Of a DNA stretch of 64,000 bases, positions 44,211-51,927 are shown piece by piece. Below the pieces are notes generated by a model. The model worked only from the letters and a program-made list of their open reading frames with translations, ran no database searches and was not told where the DNA came from. The first letter of the stretch is position 1. Each line of letters starts with the position of its first letter. The stretch comes from Pedobacter aquatilis (GTDB lineage: Bacteria; Bacteroidota; Bacteroidia; Sphingobacteriales; Sphingobacteriaceae): contig NZ_JAUFPW010000035.1 of NCBI RefSeq assembly GCF_030409415.1, positions 186,001 through 250,000 on the forward strand, given 5' to 3'. The position numbers were made by a program, and so were the translations under genes.

Positions 44211-44243
44211 AAATGCTTCTCAGTAAATAGGGAAGCATTTTTT
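44211..44243 (+). terminator. Attenuator terminator upstream of the sulfite reductase gene
   Basis: A 9-bp perfect stem (AAATGCTTC / GAAGCATTT), extended by T-G and C-G pairs, with an 8-base loop is followed by six T. It sits inside the leader, 21 bp before the sulfite reductase ATG, so it is positioned to regulate rather than to end a unit. The tract AGAAGAGGG (44172-44180) after the leader stop is complementary to CTTCT of the 5' arm (44216-44220). Confidence 0.8.
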
Positions 44244-44263
44244 GAATAAAGCTAACAACACAT

Positions 44264-46357
44264 ATGCAAAGTTTCAGAACAGAACTCGAAAACAATATTG
44301 TCGAGCAGGACATTATCGATTTAGAGAATAAGATTAAGGCTTTTCGCGATGGAACCATTCACGATGAGAAATTTAGAAGCTTACGTTTAGCCCGCGGCGT
44401 TTACGGCCAAAGGCAACCAGGCGTACAAATGATTCGCATTAAACTGCCTTTTGGTAAAGTTACGTTTAAGCAATTATTGCGCATTGCCGATATTGCCGAT
44501 GAGTATGGAAGTGGTAATTTGCATCTTACTACGCGTCAGGATATACAATTGCACTATGTCAGTTTAGATAAAACCCCAGAACTTTGGGCGAAGTTAGAAC
44601 AAGATGATATTACCTTACGTGAAGCTTGTGGAAACACGGTTCGCAACGTAACGGCATCGCCAAATTCAGGAATTGATAAAGATGAACCATTTGATGTTTC
44701 GCCTTATGCACAAGCGGTTTTTAAATACTTTTTGCGTAACCCAATTTGTCAGGAAATGGGTAGAAAGATTAAAATTTCTTTCTCCTCAAGCGATAAAGAT
44801 ACTGCCTTCAGTTACATTCACGATTTAGGTTTTATCCCAAAAATTAACGAAAATGGCGAACGTGGTTTTAAGGTTTTATTTGCTGGTGGTTTAGGCGCAC
44901 AACCCTTTTTAGCTAACGCGATACACGAGTTTTTACATGAAGACCAGTTGATTCCTTTTACAGAATCAGTTTTACGTGTTTTCGACCGTTATGGCGAACG
45001 TAGTAATCGAAACAAAGCTCGATTAAAATATTTAGTACAGAAATTAGGTTTGGAAGAAGTTTTACGTTTAGTAGCCGAAGAACGCATTGCCAATAAGGTA
45101 AAAACGTATAAAATAGATAGAGAAACTGTACCGCAACCAGAACTGCCAACTGAGCAAAACTTTGGCGAGGTTGAAATTCTGAATGAAACACATTACAAAC
45201 ATTGGTTTGCCACTAATGTTGTAGAGCAGAAGCAAGCTGATTTTTATTCAGTTTATGTGAAAGTTCAGGTTGGTGATATTAAAACCGATAAAGCCAGGGC
45301 TTTTGTCGATGCCATTAAACCTTATGTTGCTGATGAAATCAGGGTTACACAAAACCAAGGTTTACTGTTAAAATTTGTTCGAAAAGAAGCTTTGCCATCA
45401 TTATATGCAGCTTTAAATAAAATTGGGTTTACAACTGCTGGTTTCGATAGCTTGGCAGATATTACCACTTGCCCAGGAACGGATACTTGTAATCTGGGCA
45501 TTTCAAATTCCATGACTTTAGCCGAGGTTTTGGAAGATGTGATCTATACCGATTTTCCAGAATTTATCTACGAGAAAAACATCAAAATCAAAATCAGCGG
45601 CTGTATGAATTCTTGCGGTCAGCATGGGTTGGCAGAAATTGGTTTTCATGGCAGTTCGGTAAAGGCAGAAGGTAAAGTTGTTCCTGCGGTACAAGTAATG
45701 TTGGGCGGCGGTACAGTTGGAAACGGTGTTGGTCGTGTTGCAGAACGGGTGATTAAAGTACCATCGAAAAGAGCAACAAGTGTTTTGCACTTCATTTTAA
45801 ATGATTTTAAAGCCAATAACGAGGAAAACGAAAATTTCCATCAATATTATGATAGAAAGGGTAAAGACCATTTTTATCAATTATTAAAACCATTGGCCGA
45901 TTTAACGAATCTTCAACAGGAAGAGTTTGTAGACTGGGGCCATGCAGAGGAGTTTGTAACTGCGATTGGCGTTGGCGAATGTGCGGGTGTTGTAATTGAT
46001 TTAGTGGCTACATTGCTTTTAGAGGCGGATGAAAAATTTGGTTGGGCGAAGCAAAACCTAAAAAAAGGCGCTTATGCTGATGCAATTTATCATACTTATT
46101 CAACTTTTGTTAGCGCCGCAAAATCGTTGCTTTTAGATAAAGGCGTAAATAGTAGCACTCAGGTTGGTGTAATCAGAGAGTTTGATAATCACTACGTTGA
46201 AACAGGAGAATTTAATTTGCCAACAAACTTTTCAGATTTGGTACTTCAAATCAATAAAAACGAACCAACTGAGGAATTTGCAAACCGTTATTTCAATCAG
46301 GCAGAAACGTTCTTAAATCAGATTAAGTTGAAAAGGAATGAGAAAATTAGTGAATGA
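44264..46357 (+). CDS. Siroheme/4Fe-4S sulfite reductase with C-terminal HEPN-like extension
   Basis: The protein has 697 residues. Residues 1-540 are a nitrite/sulfite reductase core with repeated ferredoxin-like and siroheme domains. The cluster ligands are C403-x5-C409 (TCPGTDTC) and C447-x3-C451 (GCMNSC), as in assimilatory sulfite reductases. The last 140 residues form a helical extension (AEEFVTAIGVG, YADAIYHTYSTFVSAAKSLL, VIREFDNHYV) that looks like a HEPN domain and is not part of the catalytic fold. It reduces sulfite to sulfide in the cytoplasm, probably with ferredoxin as donor since no flavoprotein subunit is nearby. First gene of the cys operon, behind the Cys leader. Confidence 0.9.
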   Translation: MQSFRTELENNIVEQDIIDLENKIKAFRDGTIHDEKFRSLRLARGVYGQRQPGVQMIRIKLPFGKVTFKQLLRIADIADEYGSGNLHLTTRQDIQLHYVSLDKTPELWAKLEQDDITLREACGNTVRNVTASPNSGIDKDEPFDVSPYAQAVFKYFLRNPICQEMGRKIKISFSSSDKDTAFSYIHDLGFIPKINENGERGFKVLFAGGLGAQPFLANAIHEFLHEDQLIPFTESVLRVFDRYGERSNRNKARLKYLVQKLGLEEVLRLVAEERIANKVKTYKIDRETVPQPELPTEQNFGEVEILNETHYKHWFATNVVEQKQADFYSVYVKVQVGDIKTDKARAFVDAIKPYVADEIRVTQNQGLLLKFVRKEALPSLYAALNKIGFTTAGFDSLADITTCPGTDTCNLGISNSMTLAEVLEDVIYTDFPEFIYEKNIKIKISGCMNSCGQHGLAEIGFHGSSVKAEGKVVPAVQVMLGGGTVGNGVGRVAERVIKVPSKRATSVLHFILNDFKANNEENENFHQYYDRKGKDHFYQLLKPLADLTNLQQEEFVDWGHAEEFVTAIGVGECAGVVIDLVATLLLEADEKFGWAKQNLKKGAYADAIYHTYSTFVSAAKSLLLDKGVNSSTQVGVIREFDNHYVETGEFNLPTNFSDLVLQINKNEPTEEFANRYFNQAETFLNQIKLKRNEKISE

Positions 46358-46366
46358 TAGAATTTA

Positions 46367-46422
46367 GAATGAGAGAATGATAAGGAATCGGAGGTAAAAA
46401 ACATTCACTCAATCACTCATTC
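46367..46422 (+). repeat. Imperfect inverted repeat after the sulfite reductase gene
   Basis: GAATGAGAGA (46367-46376) and TCACTCATTC (46413-46422) form an inverted repeat with one mismatch, separated by 36 bp. GAATGAGTGA-type repeats in this position look like an intergenic family, but I cannot show copies elsewhere in the window. Confidence 0.5.
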
Positions 46423-46445
46423 AAAACTCAATAATTAAGAAAAAC

Positions 46446-47216
46446 ATGATTAATCAATATAAAGAATCAAAAATTACCCTTTTAGGCGCTGGTCCTGGCG
46501 ATCCAGATTTACTTACACTGAAAGGTGTTAAGGCTTTGCAGGCTGCTGATGTGGTATTGTACGATGCTTTAACGAATGAGGCCTTGTTAGAACATGCACC
46601 AGCAGATGCTATAAAAGTTTATGTTGGAAAACGTTCTGGCGAACACTCTTATCCACAAGAAACCATTAATAAATTGATGATTGATTATGCCTTAAACTAT
46701 GGTCATGTGGTGCGTTTAAAAGGCGGCGACCCATTTGTTTTTGGCAGGGGATATGAAGAATTGGATTACGCTGCATCTTACAGCATTCCGGTTGATGTAA
46801 TTCCAGGGATTTCGAGTTCGATTGGCGTACCAGGTTTGCAACAAATTCCAGTAACACATCGTGGTTTGAGCGAAAGCTTTTGGGTTATTACGGGTACAAC
46901 AACTTCGGGCGAAGTATCTAACGATATTTATCAAGCAGCAGAATCAAATGCTACGGTTTTAGTGTTAATGGGCTTGAAAAAACTATCCAAAATTGTCGAA
47001 ATTTTTAAGGCAGCAGGCAGACAAAAATTACCTGCTGCAATAGTGCAAAATGGTTCTTCAGAAGAAGAAAAACTGGTAATTGGTACGGTTGAAACCATCA
47101 AAGGTTTGGCGCAGCAAGAAAATGTAAAAGCACCAGCGCTTTTAATTTTTGGTGAAGTGGTTTCTTTACATCCATCCTTTAAAAAATTAGTAAAACAATA
47201 TGCAAGTATTGCCTAA
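46446..47216 (+). CDS. cobA: Uroporphyrinogen-III C-methyltransferase (SUMT)
   Basis: This 256-residue SAM-dependent enzyme makes precorrin-2, the precursor of siroheme. It has LLGAGPGDPDLLTLKG at the start, VVRLKGGDPFVFGRG in the first third, VIPGISSSIGVP and PVTHRG in the middle, all SUMT signatures, with a usual length. It overlaps the next gene, which carries the precorrin-2 dehydrogenase activity, by 17 bp. Sulfite reductase needs siroheme, so its place after that gene is a clear functional link. Confidence 0.95.
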   Translation: MINQYKESKITLLGAGPGDPDLLTLKGVKALQAADVVLYDALTNEALLEHAPADAIKVYVGKRSGEHSYPQETINKLMIDYALNYGHVVRLKGGDPFVFGRGYEELDYAASYSIPVDVIPGISSSIGVPGLQQIPVTHRGLSESFWVITGTTTSGEVSNDIYQAAESNATVLVLMGLKKLSKIVEIFKAAGRQKLPAAIVQNGSSEEEKLVIGTVETIKGLAQQENVKAPALLIFGEVVSLHPSFKKLVKQYASIA

Positions 47217-48711
47217 CCAAGCTAATAATGAAGCGGCTTTCTCCCAAGAGGAGAACGGAAATCAGCTTTTTCCAGTTTTTGTAAAGCTGAATAAGCTGCG
47301 TACATTATTAATTGGGGCGGGAAATATCGGCCTTGAAAAGTTAACGGCAATTGTTAATAATAGCCATCAGGCTAAAATTACCATCGTTGCAGAAATGGTT
47401 TCTCCAGAGGTTTATGCGCTTATCGCAAATTATCCTCAAATAAAAGTGAAGCAAAAAAGTTTCGATGTTACCGATTTGGAAAATATCGACATTGTTTTTG
47501 CGGCAACCAACAACGATATTTTAAATGAAGAAATCAGAGCGGTAACCCATGATAAAGGATTACTTATTAACGTGGCAGACAAACCTGATTTGTGCGATTT
47601 CTATTTGGGTTCTATCGTTCAACGAGGTGATTTAAAAATTGCGATTTCAACTAATGGTAAATCGCCAACCATCGCAAAGCGATTAAAACAAATTTTGAAT
47701 GAGGGTTTGCCAGCAGAGCTGGATGAAACTTTGCAAAATATGAGCGCCTTACGCCAAACATTAAATGGCGATTTTTCGGCAAAGGTTAAAAAGCTAAATA
47801 AGGTAACGCAAAGCTTAATTAACCCACGTAAAAGTTTCGCAGAGCGAAATATTAAATGGTTAATTTGGGTCGCTTCAATTTTGCTTGTTGGTGCAATTGG
47901 TTTTTCACTTTGGAATACTGAACCCGAATTTCAAGTCTTTTTAATTAACATCGACCCATTATTTTATTGGTTTTTAGGTGCAGGATTTTTATTTGCTTTA
48001 GTGGATGGCGCAATCGGAATGTCGTACGGTGTAACCACTGCTTCATTTTCATTGGCCATGGGTTTACCGCCCGCATCGGCAAGTATGGCCATTCATATTT
48101 CTGAAGTAATGAGCAATGGTATTGCAGGTTGGATGCATTATAAAATGGGAAATGTGAACTGGAAACTGTTCAAAATCTTGATAATTCCAGCCATTGTTGG
48201 TGCAGTTTTGGGTGCCTATATTTTATCCTCTTTAGAGCATTACAGTTCTTATGTAAAACCAATTGTAGGGATTTACACCTTATTTTTAGGCGGTGTAATT
48301 TTAACCAAGGCATTTAACATAAAAAGGAAAAAAAGCAACGAAAAAATTAAGAAGATTGGTTTGTTAGGTTTCGTAGGAGGCTTTATTGATGCAGCTTTTG
48401 GTGGTGGTTGGGGTTCAATCGTATTATCAAGTTTAATTGCAGGCGGTCGCCATCCCTTATTTTCTTTAGGTACAGTAAAAATTAGTCGTTTTTTTATTGC
48501 AACCTTAAGTTCGCTTACTTTTTTTACCATGTTAGGTGGCAAACATTGGGAAGCCGTTTTAGGCTTAATTATTGGTAGTGCAGTTGCATCGCCAATTGCA
48601 GCAAGGGTTTCGAATAAAATTTCGGCAAAGACCATAATGGTTGCCGTTGGGATTATCGTGATGATTGTGAGTTTACGTAGCGTAATTATGTTTATATTAA
48701 AATTAATTTAG
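47200..48711 (+). CDS. Siroheme synthase (precorrin-2 dehydrogenase) fused to a TauE/SafE-type exporter
   Basis: The protein has 503 residues. Residues 20-205 are a Met8/CysG-N-like domain: GAGNIG NAD site, NVADKPDLCDFYLGSIVQRG, and ISTNGKSPTIAKRLK. After a short linker, residues 225-503 form seven to eight membrane helices with WVASILLVGAIG, DGAIGMSYGVTTASF and FVGGFIDAAFGGGWGSI, which match the sulfite exporter TauE/SafE (TSUP) family. One chain would thus make siroheme and move sulfite, sulfate or related anions. The ATG at 47200 overlaps cobA by 17 bp; no later in-frame ATG precedes the NAD site. It lies between cobA and cysH, so both halves suit the operon. Confidence 0.9.
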   Translation: MQVLPNQANNEAAFSQEENGNQLFPVFVKLNKLRTLLIGAGNIGLEKLTAIVNNSHQAKITIVAEMVSPEVYALIANYPQIKVKQKSFDVTDLENIDIVFAATNNDILNEEIRAVTHDKGLLINVADKPDLCDFYLGSIVQRGDLKIAISTNGKSPTIAKRLKQILNEGLPAELDETLQNMSALRQTLNGDFSAKVKKLNKVTQSLINPRKSFAERNIKWLIWVASILLVGAIGFSLWNTEPEFQVFLINIDPLFYWFLGAGFLFALVDGAIGMSYGVTTASFSLAMGLPPASASMAIHISEVMSNGIAGWMHYKMGNVNWKLFKILIIPAIVGAVLGAYILSSLEHYSSYVKPIVGIYTLFLGGVILTKAFNIKRKKSNEKIKKIGLLGFVGGFIDAAFGGGWGSIVLSSLIAGGRHPLFSLGTVKISRFFIATLSSLTFFTMLGGKHWEAVLGLIIGSAVASPIAARVSNKISAKTIMVAVGIIVMIVSLRSVIMFILKLI

Positions 48712-48713
48712 TG

Positions 48714-49424
48714 ATGGGGAATTTAGCGGAGATAAAACAAGAATTATCAGGATTAAATACAATTGATAAATTAAAATATCTGGCAGATAAATATGCCGAT
48801 AACATTATCTTTTCAACAAGTTTTGGTTGGGAAGACCAAGCAATTACGCATTTAATTTTCTCGAATAATATTCCTATTAAAGTGTTTACATTGGAAACTG
48901 GGCGGCTTTTTCCTGAAACCTATTATGTATGGAATCGTACTTTGGAAGTGTACAACAAACCGATTCACGCTTATTATCCCAAAAATGATTTGTTGCAGGA
49001 TATGGTGAATACAAAAGGTCCGAATAGTTTTTATGAATCGGTAGAAAATAGAAAAGAGTGTTGTTACATCCGCAAAATAGAACCTTTAAGAAGAGCATTG
49101 CAAGGTAACGAAATTTGGGTAACGGGAATCAGGGCTGAGCAGAGCGCCAACCGTGAAGATATGCACGATTTAGAATGGGATGAGGGCAATCAGTTAATAA
49201 AATTTCACCCTATATTCGATTGGACTTTGGATAATGTAAAAACTTACATCAAAGAAAATAACATCGTTTATAACACTTTACACGATAAAGGTTTCCCAAG
49301 CATTGGCTGCGCACCATGTACACGAGCGGTACAACCAGGCGAAGATTTTAGAGCCGGAAGATGGTGGTGGGAAGACCAAAGCAAAAAAGAATGCGGTTTG
49401 CACACGACGGAGCAGAAAGGTTAA
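48714..49424 (+). CDS. cysH: Adenylyl-sulfate (APS) reductase, Fe-S type
   Basis: I chose ATG 48714 rather than GTG 48711, giving 236 residues. It reduces adenylyl-sulfate to sulfite and AMP. The PP-loop is present (FSTSFGWEDQ), as are C116-C117 (KECC) with C199-x2-C202 (GCAPC), the four ligands of the [4Fe-4S] cluster that marks APS-type rather than PAPS-only reductases, and the catalytic C227 in ECGLH. The absence of a cysC in the operon agrees with direct APS reduction. It begins directly after the fusion gene and is followed by an intergenic repeat before cysD. Confidence 0.94.
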   Translation: MGNLAEIKQELSGLNTIDKLKYLADKYADNIIFSTSFGWEDQAITHLIFSNNIPIKVFTLETGRLFPETYYVWNRTLEVYNKPIHAYYPKNDLLQDMVNTKGPNSFYESVENRKECCYIRKIEPLRRALQGNEIWVTGIRAEQSANREDMHDLEWDEGNQLIKFHPIFDWTLDNVKTYIKENNIVYNTLHDKGFPSIGCAPCTRAVQPGEDFRAGRWWWEDQSKKECGLHTTEQKG

Positions 49425-49437
49425 AGGCAAATACGGT

Positions 49438-49491
49438 GTTCGTTTTTCGTCTATCGTTTTTAGACTATTCGCTTAACAACGAAAAACGAAC
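49438..49491 (+). repeat. Intergenic palindromic repeat, copy A (cysH-cysD gap)
   Basis: Outer arms GTTCGTTTTTCGT (49438-49450) and ACGAAAAACGAAC (49479-49491) are a perfect 13-bp inverted repeat. An inner pair GTCTA / TAGAC lies between them. A second related copy follows at 49531 and a third lies before cysN. Confidence 0.8.
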
Positions 49492-49530
49492 CACTAGCCT
49501 CGAAAAAAAGAGCAAAGAATAAGTGAAATA

Positions 49531-49580
49531 CGTTTTTCGTCCATCGTTTTTGGACTAATTGCTTAAAAACGAACAACGAC
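49531..49580 (+). repeat. Intergenic palindromic repeat, copy B
   Basis: It aligns with copy A along most of its length (CGTTTTTCGTC-ATCGTTTTT-GACTA). The inner pair reads GTCCA / TGGAC here, a compensated T-A to C-G change relative to copy A, so the inner hairpin is conserved. The 3' outer arm is degenerate. Confidence 0.7.
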
Positions 49581-49606
49581 AAACGAACAACAACAAACAT
49601 TTACAA

Positions 49607-50512
49607 ATGGGAGAATACAATTTTGATTACTTAGATGAATTAGAGGCCGAGGCGATTCACATTTTACGTGAAGTAGCAGGGCAATTTGAAAAGCCTGCTT
49701 TATTATTTTCTGGCGGAAAAGATTCAATTACCTTAGTTCGTTTGGCTGAGAAAGCTTTTCGACCTGGGAAATTTCCTTTTCCATTGGTTCATATTGATAC
49801 AGGTCATAACTTTGAAGAGACCATTACTTATCGTGATAAAATGGTTGAGAGAATCGGCGAGCGCTTGATTATTGGTTCCGTTCAAGAATCTATCGACCAA
49901 GGTAAAGTAATTGAGCAAACGGGTAAAAATGCCAGCAGAAATGCTTTGCAAACCGTTACCTTGTTAGATACCATTGCTAAACATCAATTTGATGCATGTA
50001 TCGGCGGTGCCCGCAGAGATGAAGAAAAGGCGAGAGCAAAAGAAAGAATTTTTTCTGTTCGCGATGAGTTTGGACAATGGGACCCAAAACGCCAGCGCCC
50101 CGAACTTTGGAACATTTATAACGGTAAAATCCACAAGGGAGAAAATGTTAGGGTTTTCCCAATCAGCAATTGGACCGAGCTTGATGTTTGGAATTACATC
50201 CGCAGGGAAAAAATAGAATTACCAAGTATTTATTTTTCTCACGAACGTGAAGTAATTACCAGAAACGGTCAGCTAATGGCCGCATCACCGTTTTTAAATA
50301 TGGATGAAGAAGATTTTATCTTCCGCAAACAAGTCCGTTTCCGTACCGTTGGGGATATGTCTTGCACAGCTGCAGTAGAATCTGAAGCCACTTTAATTGA
50401 CGATATTATTGCAGAAATCAGTGAATCGAAAATTTCTGAACGTGGCGCTCGTATGGATGACAAAGTTTCAGAAGCTGCGATGGAGGATAGAAAAAAAGGA
50501 GGATATTTTTAA
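49607..50512 (+). CDS. cysD: Sulfate adenylyltransferase subunit 2
   Basis: This is the catalytic ATP sulfurylase subunit, which joins sulfate and ATP to APS. I chose the ATG at 49607 rather than the TTG at 49559, because the family start (MGEYNFDYLDELEAEAIHI) follows directly; the upstream part lies in repeat DNA. The protein has 301 residues with the PP-loop SGGKDS, HIDTGHNFEET, RRDEEKARAKERIFSVRD and VRFRTVGDMSCTAAVES, typical throughout. It pairs with CysN, which begins after a 75-bp repeat-containing gap. Confidence 0.96.
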   Translation: MGEYNFDYLDELEAEAIHILREVAGQFEKPALLFSGGKDSITLVRLAEKAFRPGKFPFPLVHIDTGHNFEETITYRDKMVERIGERLIIGSVQESIDQGKVIEQTGKNASRNALQTVTLLDTIAKHQFDACIGGARRDEEKARAKERIFSVRDEFGQWDPKRQRPELWNIYNGKIHKGENVRVFPISNWTELDVWNYIRREKIELPSIYFSHEREVITRNGQLMAASPFLNMDEEDFIFRKQVRFRTVGDMSCTAAVESEATLIDDIIAEISESKISERGARMDDKVSEAAMEDRKKGGYF

Positions 50513-50520
50513 TTAGAGCG

Positions 50521-50573
50521 TCTTTCGTTCTTCGTCCATCGTTAGCAACGAAAAACGAAAAACGAGAAACGGA
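50521..50573 (+). repeat. Intergenic palindromic repeat, copy C (cysD-cysN gap)
   Basis: TTCGTCCATCGTT then AACGAAAAACGA makes another member of the TTTTTCG/CGAAAAA family, with extra CGAAAAACGA-like steps on the 3' side. It fills most of the short gap between cysD and cysN. Confidence 0.6.
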
Positions 50574-50587
50574 AAACGAATATAGAA

Positions 50588-51838
50588 ATGAACATATTAA
50601 AATTTTTCACAGCAGGCAGCGTAGATGATGGCAAAAGTACCTTAATCGGCCGTTTGTTATACGATACAGATTCCATTTTAGCCGACCAGTTAGAAGCCTT
50701 ACAAAGCTCTAACCGTAAAAACGATGATGGAACAATAGATTTAGCCATTTTAACCGATGGTTTAAGGGCTGAGCGTGAGCAAGGAATTACCATTGATGTG
50801 GCTTACAAATATTTCCAAACCGAAAAACGTAAGTTTATTATAGCCGATACACCAGGTCACATTCAGTACACCAGAAATATGGTTACGGGTGCATCTACAG
50901 CAAATTTGGCCATTATATTAATCGATGCTAGAAACGGCGTCGTAGAGCAAACCATCCGTCATTCGTATTTGGTTTCTTTGTTGGGCATTAAACATGTGGT
51001 GGTTGCCATCAATAAAATGGATATGGTTGGTTACAGGGAAGATGTTTGCAACTCAATCATCGAAAAATACAAAGTTCTGGCGCTACAACTTAAGTTAAAA
51101 GATGTAACCTACATTCCCGTTAGTGCATTAAAAGGCGATAATATTGTACAAAATTCTGAGCGTATGGATTGGTACGGTGGTGAAAGCTTGTTGCACTTTT
51201 TGGAACAGGTTGATACTGATAATCTGGATAAATCGCAGTTGGCACGTATGCCAGTGCAATGGGTTATTCGCCCACAAACAGAAGAACTGCATGATTACCG
51301 CGGTTATGCTGGTCGCGTTTTGAGTGGTACTTTCAATGTAAATGATAAGGTCACTGTATTACCATCGGGCGCAAGTTCAACCATCGAGAAAATTGAATTT
51401 TTCGACCAGGCACCAGTTGCGGCTCATGCTGGCCAGTCGGTAACCATTCATTTAAAAGATGATGTAGATATTAGCCGTGGTGATACCATTGTAAATGCAT
51501 CGGCTTTGCCACAAGAATCTAAATTAATCGAAGCCGATTTATGTTGGATGGATGGACGTGCATTAGACACCTCGATTATGTATTTGATTCAGCACAATAG
51601 CAAAACCACCAAATGTAAAATCAGCGAAATTTTGCACAAGGTTGATATCAACACGCTTGAAAAACATCAAGCTGATGAATTTAAATTGAATGACATCGGT
51701 CGGGTAATTGTTAAAACAGCTGATGCTTTGGCGTTTGATTTATACGATGATAACCGTGCAAATGGTTCGGCAATTTTGGTAGATAGCAGAACTAATTTAA
51801 CGGTTGGAGCGCTAATGTTTAGAGCAGCGGTAGAGTAA
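50588..51838 (+). CDS. cysN: Sulfate adenylyltransferase subunit 1 (GTPase)
   Basis: This is the 416-residue regulatory GTPase of ATP sulfurylase, which uses GTP hydrolysis to drive APS formation. The translation-factor GTPase motifs are GSVDDGKST, a switch-I threonine in GITIDVAYKYF, DTPGH, and NKMD; EF-Tu-like beta-barrel domains follow. The length fits CysN alone, without the fused CysC kinase seen in CysNC proteins. It is the last gene of the cys operon and ends at a strong terminator. Confidence 0.96.
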   Translation: MNILKFFTAGSVDDGKSTLIGRLLYDTDSILADQLEALQSSNRKNDDGTIDLAILTDGLRAEREQGITIDVAYKYFQTEKRKFIIADTPGHIQYTRNMVTGASTANLAIILIDARNGVVEQTIRHSYLVSLLGIKHVVVAINKMDMVGYREDVCNSIIEKYKVLALQLKLKDVTYIPVSALKGDNIVQNSERMDWYGGESLLHFLEQVDTDNLDKSQLARMPVQWVIRPQTEELHDYRGYAGRVLSGTFNVNDKVTVLPSGASSTIEKIEFFDQAPVAAHAGQSVTIHLKDDVDISRGDTIVNASALPQESKLIEADLCWMDGRALDTSIMYLIQHNSKTTKCKISEILHKVDINTLEKHQADEFKLNDIGRVIVKTADALAFDLYDDNRANGSAILVDSRTNLTVGALMFRAAVE

Positions 51839-51869
51839 GTTTCTACGGTAATTTCAAGATAATAAATTA

Positions 51870-51912
51870 AAATATCGGCTCTTTAATATCAACATTAAAA
51901 GCCGATATTTTT
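51870..51912. terminator. Terminator of the cys operon, shared with the convergent gene
   Basis: An 11-bp stem AAATATCGGCT / AGCCGATATTT, extended by TTTAAT / ATTAAA, encloses a short loop and is followed by T5-G-T4 on the plus strand. It lies between cysN and the minus-strand gene at 51928, and the minus strand is also T-rich beyond it. Confidence 0.85.
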
Positions 51913-51927
51913 GTTTTATATATAAAT

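Noticed and set aside
44020..44263. A SAM or other riboswitch in the leader of the sulfite reductase operon
   Set aside because: I could not find a recognisable riboswitch core. The Cys leader peptide and simple terminator explain the region better.
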